Shown: positions 50,702 through 59,498 of the stretch, in pieces
How positions within the stretch are numbered: the stretch's first letter is position 1
How the letters are laid out: each line of letters opens with the position of its first letter
Assembly (NCBI GenBank): GCA_023447635.1
Contig: JAEXNA010000254.1
Location: 43,676-107,675, forward strand
DNA: 64,000 nucleotides
Source: Vulcanimicrobiota bacterium
Lineage (GTDB): Bacteria > Vulcanimicrobiota > Xenobia > Xenobiales > JADMJV01
Direction: 5' to 3'
Notes under the pieces: generated by a model
Databases searched by the model: none
Seen by the model: the letters and a program-made list of their open reading frames with translations, nothing else
Told to the model about the DNA's origin: nothing
Position numbers and translations under genes: made by a program

Positions 50702-52261
50702 CTAGGTCACTAAGTCATCGCGACAGACGCGCTTGACCTCTTCGAGCGAGGTCAGTCCAGCCAGCGACTTCTGAAGCCCGTCGATCAAAAGCGACACCAT
50801 GCCCTGAGCTTTCGCGGTAGCCGAGATGCTCTGAGCCGTCGCGTTTTGCTCGATCTGCTCGCGCAGCACATCCGAGTTGACCATCACCTCATAGAGGCCG
50901 ACTCGGCCTTTATAGCCCGTACCACGGCAGTGAGGGCAACCTTTGGCCCTCCAGACCGGCCCTGGAGTAACGTGATGCCGCTCGAACAGGGTCGATTCCT
51001 CGGCGTCGGGCTGGGCTTTTTCGCTGCACTGCGAACACAGCCGCCGCACCAGACGCTGAGCCACCGAGCCCAGCAGAGTCGAAGAGATCAGGTAGGGCGG
51101 CACGTTCATGTCGCGCAGGCGATTGACCACGCCGACGGCGTCGTTGGTGTGAATGGTGGAGAGGACGAGATGGCCGGTCAGAGCCGCTTGAACCGCGATC
51201 CGGGCCGTCTCTTCATCGCGGATCTCTCCCACCAGAATCACGTCCGGGTCCTGACGCAAGAACTCGCGCAGAGCGGTGGAAAAGGTGACCCGGCGGGTCG
51301 GATCCTTGGGCGCGGTGTTGACCTGCACCTGGATGATGCCGGGCATCTGGTACTCCACCGGGTCTTCCACAGTGAGAATTTTTCGGTCGGGCCGGGCGAT
51401 CGACTTCAGCGACGCGTACAGGGTCGTCGACTTGCCCGACCCGGTCGGTCCACAGGTCAGGATCAAGCCAAAGGGAGCGTCGATCAGGTGTTTGTAGCGA
51501 CCTAACTGGCGGTCGGACATGCCCAGGTCGTGGAGCTGGGTGTTGAAGGCGCCTTTGTTGAGCAGACGCATCACGACGCTTTCGCCGGCCCCCACAGGCA
51601 CGATGCTCACGCGCAGGTCGTAACCCAGGCTGCCCACCTGAACCGAGATGCGGCCGCCCTGGGTCGAGCGGTCCTGGGTGATGTCCATCTGGGCCATCAC
51701 CTTCAGTCGTTTGACCAGGGCGCGGGAGAGCGCGGTGTCGGTGATGTGGTTGACCACCCGAAGAACGCCGTCCAGGCGGTAGCGAACGACCAAACCGTCG
51801 TCGAAAGTCTCGAGGTGAATGTCGCTGGCCCCGCTCGAGATCGCTTCTTTGATGATCTTGTCGGCGGCGTCGACCGCCGCCCCGGTGACTTCGACCTGCT
51901 CCTCGTTCTGACCGGCGGACACCGCCAGGGTGGTGTCCGAGAACTTCTTCGACTGCAGCCACTCTTGCCACGGTTCTTCGCGTAGAGCCAGCGGGACATC
52001 GTAGATAAATTCGATGGCCAGCCGGATGGTGTCGGCGTCGCCTTTGAGCAGGGTGGCTTTGTATCGTTTGTCGGTGGACAGTTCGATCAGGTCGTAGATA
52101 TAGGTCTCTTCGGGCTCATTGCAGACGATGGTCAGCATTCCGTCGTCGGGGCTGCCGATACAGACACCTTCGATCTTCTCACTGATGTCTTTGCGCAGGA
52201 GCTGGCCCGTCTCTCGATTGAGGTCGAAAGTTCGCAGGTCAAGGTAGGGGTGGGAAAGCAT
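50702..52261 (-). CDS. pilB: Type IV pilus / type II secretion assembly ATPase
   Basis: A 519-residue GspE/PilB-type hexameric ATPase in the cytoplasm. Motifs: SGASDIHLE, Walker A GPTGSGKST at 271-279, Asp box (ILTVEDPVEY), Walker B (LRQDPDVILVGEIRDEETA) and His box (GHLVLSTIHTNDAV). A zinc-type cysteine pair set follows (CSQC, CPHCRGTG). The N-terminal domain is shorter than in most PilB proteins. It powers pilus extension or pseudopilus movement. No PilT-type retraction ATPase is in the window. It follows minor-pilin cassette 2. Confidence 0.93.
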   Translation of the reverse strand: MLSHPYLDLRTFDLNRETGQLLRKDISEKIEGVCIGSPDDGMLTIVCNEPEETYIYDLIELSTDKRYKATLLKGDADTIRLAIEFIYDVPLALREEPWQEWLQSKKFSDTTLAVSAGQNEEQVEVTGAAVDAADKIIKEAISSGASDIHLETFDDGLVVRYRLDGVLRVVNHITDTALSRALVKRLKVMAQMDITQDRSTQGGRISVQVGSLGYDLRVSIVPVGAGESVVMRLLNKGAFNTQLHDLGMSDRQLGRYKHLIDAPFGLILTCGPTGSGKSTTLYASLKSIARPDRKILTVEDPVEYQMPGIIQVQVNTAPKDPTRRVTFSTALREFLRQDPDVILVGEIRDEETARIAVQAALTGHLVLSTIHTNDAVGVVNRLRDMNVPPYLISSTLLGSVAQRLVRRLCSQCSEKAQPDAEESTLFERHHVTPGPVWRAKGCPHCRGTGYKGRVGLYEVMVNSDVLREQIEQNATAQSISATAKAQGMVSLLIDGLQKSLAGLTSLEEVKRVCRDDLVT

Positions 52262-52273
52262 CGTCGGTCTCCT

Positions 52274-53047
52274 TTAATTTCGCGGGGCAACTCGAAAGCT
52301 AATGTCGTACAGGCTCAAGCGGCCCGACTGGTCGGAGTTGTCGGCAACTCTCAAGACGCAATCGACCAATCCCGTGGTTCCCGCGCTCCAGCCGGCCTGA
52401 TCCGTATCCGAGGACTGGACCGGGTTGGTAGCCGAGAGCACTTCTTTGCCGTTTTCTCGGCGCACGAAGCGCAGCCGCAGGCCGCCAGAGCCGTCGCCCG
52501 TGAGCGCACCCAGAGTGGCGGAATCCTGCCCCTGGCTGGCTGGTAGGACCCCGCTTCCCGGCAGCAGGACGTCGGTGAGCAGACTCTCTTTAAAAGAGCC
52601 GATCGGTTTGCTGGGATCCGCTGTCGAGGGGGTTCCGTCCACGTTCGTGGTGGGGCATGGGAGTTCCCAGCGGAGGAGGTTTCCGGTGTTGACACCGGTG
52701 GCTTCGACCGTGTAGTGGACCCAGGTTTTCCATTGAGCGGTTCCGTAGGGGGTCAGAGCGAAGCTGGAAAGGTCGGCCTGGGACAGCGGGGAGACCATGG
52801 AGATGCCCTGGTCGCCATCGGCCACCCGCAAGCTGGCCAGGTGGGTCATTCTCAGGTCGTCCTGGATACGACGCAGCACGATGTCGGCGTCTTCGCGTAT
52901 CAGATACGAACTGCGAACGTCGAGTTCGGTGGAGCGGGCAAACCAGAAGACGCGAAGCAGCGCTCCGGCTACCACGAGCGCCATCGCCATGGCCACCATG
53001 AGCTCGATCAGGGTATAGCCGCGCAGAGGACGGTTTCGTTGCTTCAT
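52274..53047 (-). CDS. PilW-like minor pseudopilin (cassette 2)
   Basis: A 257-residue protein with prepilin start RPLRGYTLIELMVAMAM: Gly-Tyr cut and Glu5, then a hydrophobic helix to about residue 30. The soluble part includes VLRRIQDDLRMTHLASLRVA and a beta-rich end. Its start overlaps the pilV-like stop as ATGA. It matches the 28030 gene of cassette 1 in order, size and general layout. Twelve bases separate it from pilB. Confidence 0.86.
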   Translation of the reverse strand: MKQRNRPLRGYTLIELMVAMAMALVVAGALLRVFWFARSTELDVRSSYLIREDADIVLRRIQDDLRMTHLASLRVADGDQGISMVSPLSQADLSSFALTPYGTAQWKTWVHYTVEATGVNTGNLLRWELPCPTTNVDGTPSTADPSKPIGSFKESLLTDVLLPGSGVLPASQGQDSATLGALTGDGSGGLRLRFVRRENGKEVLSATNPVQSSDTDQAGWSAGTTGLVDCVLRVADNSDQSGRLSLYDISFRVAPRN

Positions 53048-53502
53048 GGTTTTCGTGTCACCATCAGATCGGCCGTGAGCACTTTGGGCTGGGAGGCGGA
53101 GCCCTCCCCGCTGGCCTGGTTCCAGGTCACGGTCATGGTGACCGTGTCGGTTCCGGCCTGTTGGGTTCCTCCGAGTCCGAAGAAGCTCCCGTTACCGGCC
53201 TTCTTCGAAATGGTCACCGACTGCACGAAGTCCGAGCGGACCGGCTGACCCTCCAGCACTCCGGGAAAGCTTACGGTCGAGCTTTGCCACGTCGCCGGGG
53301 CCGGGTCGCCGTAGGTGTGGTCGAGCACCTCTTCGACCAGACTCTCCATGACCAGGTTGGCCATCAATTCTTCGCGGGTGGCCGAAGATTGTCTCAGGTT
53401 CATGGAAAAAGAGCTGACGATCACGGTGATCCCGACCAGCAGGACGACCATGGCGACGAGGACCTCGATGATGGTAAAGCCACCCCGCTTTGCCTTTGTC
53501 AT
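53044..53502 (-). CDS. PilV-like minor pseudopilin (cassette 2)
   Basis: A 152-residue protein from ATG 53502, which shares ATGA with the stop of the 1001-aa gene; the ATG at 53514 is four codons earlier. The prepilin start is AKRGGFTIIEVLVAMVV with Gly-Phe cut and Glu5. The helix is followed by ESLVEEVLDHTYGDPAP and a beta-rich part (DTVTMTVTWNQASGEGS). It is the partner of the 28773 gene of cassette 1. Confidence 0.86.
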   Translation of the reverse strand: MTKAKRGGFTIIEVLVAMVVLLVGITVIVSSFSMNLRQSSATREELMANLVMESLVEEVLDHTYGDPAPATWQSSTVSFPGVLEGQPVRSDFVQSVTISKKAGNGSFFGLGGTQQAGTDTVTMTVTWNQASGEGSASQPKVLTADLMVTRKP

Positions 53503-56500
53503 AAGCTCTTCCACCCTTCGGCCAGGCGGCGAGGGAAAGTGTAGGCGGCGTCGCCTGCCAGGGCGCCCTGGGGGTCTTCGAGCGGAATCAGGCTGTCCTT
53601 GAGAGCGTCGGCGCCGTTGTACTTCAGCGGATTATAGAGCGAGACCCGGTCGAAGTAGGGGTAGTGCAGGAAGCGGTCGACCTCGATATCGCCGGTCACG
53701 GAAAGAACGTTGCCGACCGTGTAGTCGCAGCCGATGCTGATATCGTCCTGGGCAACGAACAGGCCGCTGGCCATCTGCGCGCCGCCACCGCTACCGATGG
53801 TGATGGAGCCGCCACCCAGCATGGTCACTCCTGGAAGTTCGCGGAGCACCGAATACTTCGGGTCGTCACTGCCCAGTTTGGCGTAGATGTCGTTCTCGAT
53901 AACGCGAACGGTCTGCCCCAACGAGTCTTTGAGCATATCGCCGGTGTACTCGATCTTTTCCTTGATGAACTCCTTGGCTTTTTTCGACATATCGTCGGCG
54001 CCCTTACTGTTGTCTTCCTCTTCACTGGGGCCGCAGGTGATGGGGTCGAACGGGATCAGGTCCGCGGTCACGGAGGCGATGATCTTGGTGATCACCTCCT
54101 GGACGATCGCTTCGGCCAGGTCCGGGATGATGAACTGCAGGAAGTTGCTGGCCTGCGACTCGATGTCGTCGAGCGTCAGTTTGCCCCACTTAATCTGGCC
54201 CACCGCGTCGGCCACCAGGTCGGGTCGTACCTTCAAGAAAACCGGCGAGACGCCCCGGCCGAAAACCCAGAAGGGCGACTGCGTGTACAGATTCTCACCG
54301 ATAAAGAAGTTCAGCTCGCACGAATAGATGATCGAAATGTATTTGAACACGTCGTTCATGCAGTTGTCGTACGGGAGTGGGATGGGCCAGGGGCCTCCCA
54401 GTCCGATGATCTCGAGGGCCGGGATGAACTCGAAGGTCGTGGCGTACTGGGCAAACCAGGGCGTTCTCCACTGCCAGGGGCCGACATAGGGAAGCTTGGC
54501 TAACTGAGGGGCGACGTCTTCCGTCAGCGGGTCGAAGAAGTCGTCCATAAAGCCCTGCAGGCTAGAGTTGGTCTTGGCCAGTTCGTCGACCAGAACCCCG
54601 AACTCGACGCCGGCCCCGACGCCGTACTTGACGGTGGTGTCGCCGTCGACAGAAATCAGTCGGGTCAGACCGGTGTTAGGGCCGTAGTCGCAGCCCAGCA
54701 TAATGGAGCCGGCCTGGTAATCGCCGCCGTTGACGCTGAGGTTGCCGGTGACGATCAGGCTGGAGCCCTCTTCCATGATCAGGCGTCCGTCGGGGAAGGC
54801 TACCAGGTCGGTCGGGGCGTCGCTGACATCCTTGAAGTCGGACCACTCGGTTGGCTCGTTGATGGTGAGGTTGCCGTCGATGCGCAGCACCGCGCCGGGG
54901 TGAAGGTAGACGTCGCCGTTGACGATGATGTCGCCCTTGGTCAACTGCAAGGTTCGACCACGAGGGACCGAGAGGTTGGCCAGCAGGCTGATCTGCCCGT
55001 CCTGCCAGGTCCAGCCCGGATCGCAGTCGCCCAGGTGGACGGTCCGAACCTCGATACTCTCGAACGGGTTTTTCCCTTCGATGATGTCTTTGAAGATAGT
55101 GAAAAACTCGCCCAGGAAATACAGGTAGGCCCATCCCTCGGTCTCCTGGTCGGCATCTTCGAAGGCCGTTTCTGGGGTGATGGCATCGCTGATCTTGTCC
55201 GCGATGTTATCTTTGCTGTCCTGGTTGTCTTTGGTTGCGTCAGAGAGGGCGTCTTTGTCCCGGTTGACGGTGTCTTGAGCCTTGGAGACTTGGCCGGTCA
55301 GAGAATCGATCAGCTTCTGATCCTGAGGGTTGGCGGCCTGAGCTGCCTGCAGCTGCTGCTGCAGCCCCTCCAGGGTCTTCTGATCGTCCTGGTACTGCTT
55401 GGTGAGCTGTTTGACCTTATCGTCGTTGGTGTTGTTGTCAATCCCGCCGGAGAAGTCCATGGGGAACGGATGGTAGATGAAGAACACGATCATCAAGGGA
55501 AGGTCTTCTTGCATCCCGGGGATGGGGAAGAGCGGGACGGCACAGGCCTGGCCGACGCTAAAGATCCGCTCGAGCGCCGAGACGTCACCGGTGAACAGCG
55601 CTTTCAGCATGTCCATGCTAAACAGCGCGTCGTCGAAGAAGGCGGTCTTCTCTACGCAGTCCTGGGCAATCGTTGCGGCTAACGTTTTGATGTCGTTGTA
55701 GTAAGTCTGAGCCAGCGAAGTCGGCAATTTGGGGCTTCCGCTACTGGGGACGGCGCCGTTTTGCCCGTCGACCTGGGGCAGCTTGACCTGGCCACCCAGC
55801 GAGATCGCTCGGCCCGAACCGTAGCCGGTGTCGACCTGGATATCTTTACCGGCCAGGATGTCGACCGGCCGTCCGCTGTAGGTCTGATGGACCTTGCTGC
55901 TATCCGCAGACTCGTAAACAGGGTTGGCGAAGCCGCTCACCTGACTGGCTTTGACCGCGCCTTGAGGCGCATAGAGACCGTAGGGTAGCAGGTGGCTGGT
56001 CGAGGAGACGCTGGCGCCCCAGTTGGATTGCGAGGAGTCCAGAGCCAGCAGAGTGTGCCCCGGACTGACCTGAGTCGGGCCGTCCATCTTCCCCGCGCTG
56101 GGGTCGAAACTCAGAGAGGGGAGGGGAGCTTTCTCTTCGAGCAGATTGTCGAAGCTGGACCAGCCGCTGGGCAGGGGGAAGTTCAGGCTCTCGCCCGCCG
56201 ACCATTTGGCGGAAAGGGTCAGGCTGGTGTTGGGAAGCTGATAGCTGAAGGCGCTACCGAGATCGACCGTGCCGGACTGTGTCGTTCCACGGGCCAGCGC
56301 GTCCCGAAGGTTGGCCTGCAGCCCCTCGTTGGCCAGGAGCTGAGCCAGTCGGGACGATTCGTCGAGTTCGGCCTGCATAGCGCGCTGCTGGAGGGCGGTC
56401 AGGCTGATCTCGAGCATCAGCAGGATGAACAGAAAAACCAGCGCCATCGGCAGGATGAATCCCCGGCGAGGCCGCTGGCGTGATATGGAACGCAGAATTT

Positions 56501-56504
56501 TCAA
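53499..56504 (-). CDS. Giant PilX-like pilus-assembly protein (cassette 2)
   Basis: A 1001-residue protein from TTG 56504. The start RRGFILPMALVFLFILLMLE is a PilX-type hydrophobic anchor. Residues 340-430 are a coiled coil (LEGLQQQLQAAQAANPQDQK, LIDSLTGQVSKAQDTVN). A beta-solenoid-like part follows (DIIVNGDVYLHPGAVLRIDG, LIMEEGSSLIVTGNLSV). After it comes VAPQLAKLPYV with WFAQYATTFEFIPALEI, which mirrors the 29267 product. The N-terminal and last 80 residues also align in style. It is exported and probably sits at a pilus or pseudopilus tip; the family has no established role. Confidence 0.78.
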   Translation of the reverse strand: MKILRSISRQRPRRGFILPMALVFLFILLMLEISLTALQQRAMQAELDESSRLAQLLANEGLQANLRDALARGTTQSGTVDLGSAFSYQLPNTSLTLSAKWSAGESLNFPLPSGWSSFDNLLEEKAPLPSLSFDPSAGKMDGPTQVSPGHTLLALDSSQSNWGASVSSTSHLLPYGLYAPQGAVKASQVSGFANPVYESADSSKVHQTYSGRPVDILAGKDIQVDTGYGSGRAISLGGQVKLPQVDGQNGAVPSSGSPKLPTSLAQTYYNDIKTLAATIAQDCVEKTAFFDDALFSMDMLKALFTGDVSALERIFSVGQACAVPLFPIPGMQEDLPLMIVFFIYHPFPMDFSGGIDNNTNDDKVKQLTKQYQDDQKTLEGLQQQLQAAQAANPQDQKLIDSLTGQVSKAQDTVNRDKDALSDATKDNQDSKDNIADKISDAITPETAFEDADQETEGWAYLYFLGEFFTIFKDIIEGKNPFESIEVRTVHLGDCDPGWTWQDGQISLLANLSVPRGRTLQLTKGDIIVNGDVYLHPGAVLRIDGNLTINEPTEWSDFKDVSDAPTDLVAFPDGRLIMEEGSSLIVTGNLSVNGGDYQAGSIMLGCDYGPNTGLTRLISVDGDTTVKYGVGAGVEFGVLVDELAKTNSSLQGFMDDFFDPLTEDVAPQLAKLPYVGPWQWRTPWFAQYATTFEFIPALEIIGLGGPWPIPLPYDNCMNDVFKYISIIYSCELNFFIGENLYTQSPFWVFGRGVSPVFLKVRPDLVADAVGQIKWGKLTLDDIESQASNFLQFIIPDLAEAIVQEVITKIIASVTADLIPFDPITCGPSEEEDNSKGADDMSKKAKEFIKEKIEYTGDMLKDSLGQTVRVIENDIYAKLGSDDPKYSVLRELPGVTMLGGGSITIGSGGGAQMASGLFVAQDDISIGCDYTVGNVLSVTGDIEVDRFLHYPYFDRVSLYNPLKYNGADALKDSLIPLEDPQGALAGDAAYTFPRRLAEGWKSL

Positions 56505-56590
56505 CCGCGTGCTTTTAGTCTCGGGACGCCCGGTTCCTGTCGCCCGGTGGACCCTTCCTAAGAAAGAAGAGGCGCACCGGGCGATAGGAG

Positions 56591-56923
56591 TTAGGAGGTG
56601 AGCAGCTTGACCCAGGACTTGAAAGCGTCGTCGTGGGATTTCTGCCGCTGCATCCAGACTTCGTTCCAGATGGTGAACAGCTGAGTCTGAAGCTGGACCC
56701 TCAGCGCGGCGATCCGGCCTTCACTCAGGGAGCGTTGACTCTCGAGCTGCGCTCGATGCTCGGCGAGCAGGTTGAATTGCTGTTCCTCTTCGGTCTGACG
56801 GGTGAAAAGGTCCAGCAAGGCGGGTGGGATGACCGGCTCGGCGGCTTTTTTGCCGCCTTTCTTTTTTTTGGGGGTGGCGGCTTGCGCAACCGTCACGGTT
56901 TCGAGAGATACGGGAGCTGACAT
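56591..56923 (-). CDS. Small coiled-coil protein of unknown function
   Basis: A 110-residue protein with GGAGG about seven bases before the ATG. A Lys-rich linker (TPKKKKGGKKAAEP) precedes a helical part (PALLDLFTRQTEEEQQFNLL, SQRSLSEGRIAALRVQLQTQ) and IWNEVWMQRQ. It has no signal peptide. It lies between the pilin cassette and the flotillin operon and is divergent from the latter. No family recognised. Confidence 0.68.
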   Translation of the reverse strand: MSAPVSLETVTVAQAATPKKKKGGKKAAEPVIPPALLDLFTRQTEEEQQFNLLAEHRAQLESQRSLSEGRIAALRVQLQTQLFTIWNEVWMQRQKSHDDAFKSWVKLLTS

Positions 56924-57026
56924 AGGGGGCCTCCGGTGGGGAGACTCGGCGAAGTTTTCGCCGACGACCTGCCTGTGAGGTCGAGGCCATTCTAGGCCCT
57001 TGACGAACGTGAGACAACGAACACGC

Positions 57027-57085
57027 GGTTAATATCATGTAACCATGTTTTCTCTATAGAGAAAATTTGGCCGATGTGATATGCT
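57027..57085 (+). promoter_or_regulatory. Operator-like palindromes and candidate promoter of the flotillin operon
   Basis: GGTTA (57027-57031) and TAACC (57040-57044) form an 8-base-spaced inverted repeat. TTTTCTCTATAGAGAAAA at 57048-57065 is a perfect 18-bp palindrome. An extended -10-like TGATATGCT ends at 57085. The palindrome would cover the -35 position, so a repressor site is plausible. The regulator is unknown. Confidence 0.45.
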
Positions 57086-57153
57086 TAGAGAGCGCCCGGC
57101 GTGTATGGCCGAAGCGCTCTCAGGTCCCGACCGCCCCAAAAGGAGGTACCCCA

Positions 57154-58140
57154 TTGGATATCGGAACCATCACGTTTTTGCTTTTTGCCGGCTTCATCTT
57201 GATGCAGCTGTTTTTCTTTTTCGTCCCGTTCCCGCTGTGGCTATCGGCCCGGCTTTCGAAGGTCCCTGTCGGCCTGGTCGAACTGGTCGTCATGCGAACC
57301 TTTCGCAAGATCCCGCCGCACGAACTGATCTTGCCGGCCATCACCGCCGCTTACGCGGGCATCCCGATCCCGCTCAAGCAGATGCAGAGCCATTACATGG
57401 CTGGCGGCAACGTCCAGCGCGTCGTTTCGGCCCTGATTGCAGCCAGTAAGGCCAAGATCGAACTGACCTGGGACACCGCGACCTCGATCGACCTGGCGGG
57501 CCGTAACGTCCTTGAAGCGGTCCAGATGAGCGTCAATCCCAAGGTGATCCAGACTAGCCTGATCGAAGCCGTCTCTCATGACGGGATTCAGGTCAAGGCG
57601 ATCATCCTGGTCACGGTGCGTGCCAACATCGCTAAACTGATCGGCTCGGCGGGCGAAGAGACGATTCTGGCCCGAGTGGGCGAGGGGATCGTGACCGCCA
57701 TCGGTAAGTCGCGCGACTTTCGCCAGGTGCTGGAGAACCCCGACCTGATCACCGAATCGGTGCTGGACACGGGTCTGGACAAAGGCACCGCGTTCGAGAT
57801 TCTCTCTATCGACATCGCCGACATCGACGTGGGCGACAACATCGGCGCCCGCCTGCAGATCGACCAGGCCGAGGCCGACAAGCGGGTCGCCCAGGCCCGC
57901 GCCGAGCAGCGTCGCGCGGACGCGATGGCCCGCCAGACCGAGATGCGGGCCAAAGTCGAAGAGATGCGCGCCAAAGTGGTCGAGGCCCAGGCCGAGGTGC
58001 CGCAGGCGCTGTTCGAGGCGCTGAGTCAGGGCCAGTTCACGGTCATGGACTACTACAAAATGGAGAACATGATCGCCGACACCAAGATGCGGCAGGGCCT
58101 CTCCGGGCCCTCCAGAGAGGGTGGTGTATCCCGTGGATAA
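57154..58140 (+). CDS. floA: Flotillin-like protein FloA, first copy
   Basis: A 328-residue protein from TTG 57154, with AGGAGGT seven bases upstream; the frame from 57067 lacks one. An N-terminal membrane segment (residues 4-28, TFLLFAGFILMQLFFFFVPF) precedes the SPFH-like domain (VPVGLVELVVMRTFRKIPPH, SYMAGGNVQRVV-like repeats, VNPKVIQTSLIEAVSHDGIQ). An Ala/Glu/Arg-rich coiled coil follows (AQARAEQRRADAMARQTEMR). FloA proteins assemble membrane microdomains. The second copy overlaps its end by eight bases. Confidence 0.9.
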   Translation: MDIGTITFLLFAGFILMQLFFFFVPFPLWLSARLSKVPVGLVELVVMRTFRKIPPHELILPAITAAYAGIPIPLKQMQSHYMAGGNVQRVVSALIAASKAKIELTWDTATSIDLAGRNVLEAVQMSVNPKVIQTSLIEAVSHDGIQVKAIILVTVRANIAKLIGSAGEETILARVGEGIVTAIGKSRDFRQVLENPDLITESVLDTGLDKGTAFEILSIDIADIDVGDNIGARLQIDQAEADKRVAQARAEQRRADAMARQTEMRAKVEEMRAKVVEAQAEVPQALFEALSQGQFTVMDYYKMENMIADTKMRQGLSGPSREGGVSRG

Positions 58141-59032
58141 CTTCTTGAGTCTCCTGTTTCTCCTCTGCGTCGTCATGGCGGTGGCGCTCTACTACATCCC
58201 CGTCGGGCTGTGGATGGAGGCGGTCTTCGCCAGCGTCCCGATGAACCCGCTGCACCTGCTGGTGATGCGCCTGCGACGGCTGGATCCGGCCGATGTCGTG
58301 CGACCTCTGATTATGGGGCGCCAGGCGGGTCTGACTGACATTGACGCCGACAAACTCGAAGGCCATCTGCTGGCCGGGGGCAACGTCCATCGCCTGGTGC
58401 GCGCTCTGATCGAGGCCGACAAGGCCAAGATCCCGCTCGACTTCAATCGCGCCTCGGCCATCGACCTGGCCGGTCGTGACGTGCTGGAGGCGGTCTCGAT
58501 GGTGGTCAACCCTCGGGTTATCCAGACCGAACCGATCGCCGCGATGGCCAAGGACGGTATCCAGGTTCGCGCCATCTGCCGAGTCACCGTGAAGGCTCAT
58601 ATCGAGCGCCTGGTCGGTGGCGCGGGACAGGAGACGATCCTGGCTCGTATCGGGGAAGGCGTGGTCACCACCATCGGCTCTTCCGATTCTCACAAAAAGG
58701 TGCTCGAGAACCCGAACTTGATCTCCCAGCGGGTGATCGCCAAGGGGTTAGACTCTGGGACGGCTTTCGAAATTCTCTCCATCGATATCATGGACGTCGA
58801 CGTGGGCCGCAACATTGGGGCTCACCTGCAGATCGACCAGGCCGAAGCGGACAAGCAGATCGCTCAGGCTCGCGCCGAGCAGCGACGCGCCGAAGCGGCG
58901 GCCCGCGAGGAAGAGATGCGAGCCAACACCGAGGAGCAGCGGGCTCGCCTGGTCGAGGCCGAAGCCCGCGTGCCGCTGGGTCTGGCTGCAGCGCTTCGCT
59001 CGGGGCGGCTGAACCCAACGTCGTCGAACTAG
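58133..59032 (+). CDS. floA: Flotillin-like protein FloA, second copy
   Basis: About 299 residues from GTG 58133 (VDNFLSLLFLLCVVM); GTG 58121 is another option. It has the same order as the first copy: membrane segment, DADKLEGHLLAGGNVHRLVR, VNPRVIQTEPIAAMAKDGIQ, GAGQETILARIGEGVVTTIG and the coiled coil AQARAEQRRAEAAAREEEMR. It lacks the longer tail of copy one. The two copies share most motifs but differ at many positions, so the duplication is old. They may form mixed oligomers, which is inference. Confidence 0.88.
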   Translation: MDNFLSLLFLLCVVMAVALYYIPVGLWMEAVFASVPMNPLHLLVMRLRRLDPADVVRPLIMGRQAGLTDIDADKLEGHLLAGGNVHRLVRALIEADKAKIPLDFNRASAIDLAGRDVLEAVSMVVNPRVIQTEPIAAMAKDGIQVRAICRVTVKAHIERLVGGAGQETILARIGEGVVTTIGSSDSHKKVLENPNLISQRVIAKGLDSGTAFEILSIDIMDVDVGRNIGAHLQIDQAEADKQIAQARAEQRRAEAAAREEEMRANTEEQRARLVEAEARVPLGLAAALRSGRLNPTSSN

Positions 59033-59045
59033 AAGGAGGCGTACC

Positions 59046-59426
59046 ATGGATTTTCTTCTCTCCTTTGGCAAAAAGCTCAAAGAGTTCGAAGAGCAGGCTC
59101 GCTTGCTGGCCGAGGCCGAAGCCAACCGCGCCGCCCAGGAACGGAAGGCCTCCGCTGGCACGGGCGGCTCTGGTCGCTCGTCCGGGGGGAAAGGGAAAAA
59201 GCGGGGGAGGGACTCCTCGGACCACGCCGGCAATCGCACCCTGACCTCGGTCGAACGGTTCGGCACCGACCCCTGTCCTTCCGACATGCCGCCTCCCCTC
59301 CCTGGCGGCGCCGGCTCCAACGCCGGCAATCGTTTAGTCGATGACCTTCACGGCCGCTTGGACGAAGCGTTTCTGCTCTCCGAAATCCTGGGGCCGCCTC
59401 GCTGCATCAAGGGCTGGGACGGCTGA
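59046..59426 (+). CDS. Small protein of unknown function in the flotillin operon
   Basis: A 126-residue protein with AAGGAGG in front of the ATG, 13 bases after the second floA. It starts with a charged helix (FGKKLKEFEEQARLLAEAEA), then a Gly/Ser/Lys-rich linker (GGSGRSSGGKGKKRGR), a Pro-rich stretch and a short C-terminal helix (VDDLHGRLDEAFLLSEILG). No membrane segment is seen. A third partner of the flotillin pair, or a cargo, is possible. No family recognised. Confidence 0.72.
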   Translation: MDFLLSFGKKLKEFEEQARLLAEAEANRAAQERKASAGTGGSGRSSGGKGKKRGRDSSDHAGNRTLTSVERFGTDPCPSDMPPPLPGGAGSNAGNRLVDDLHGRLDEAFLLSEILGPPRCIKGWDG

Positions 59427-59453
59427 ACGTCCCCCTCTGACATGGGGAAAATC

Positions 59454-59492
59454 TAAGACCACCGCGACCTTGCACGGGTCAAGGTGGTCTTA
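59454..59492 (+). terminator. Stem-loop between the flotillin operon and the rsbU-like gene, enclosing its ribosome site
   Basis: TAAGACCACC (59454-59463) pairs with GGTGGTCTTA (59483-59492), and GACC/GGTC extends it inside. It may end the flotillin transcript, although the T tract is short. The right arm includes AAGGTGG, the likely ribosome site of the ATG at 59499, so the stem could also lower translation of read-through mRNA. Confidence 0.5.
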
Positions 59493-59498
59493 CGCTTT

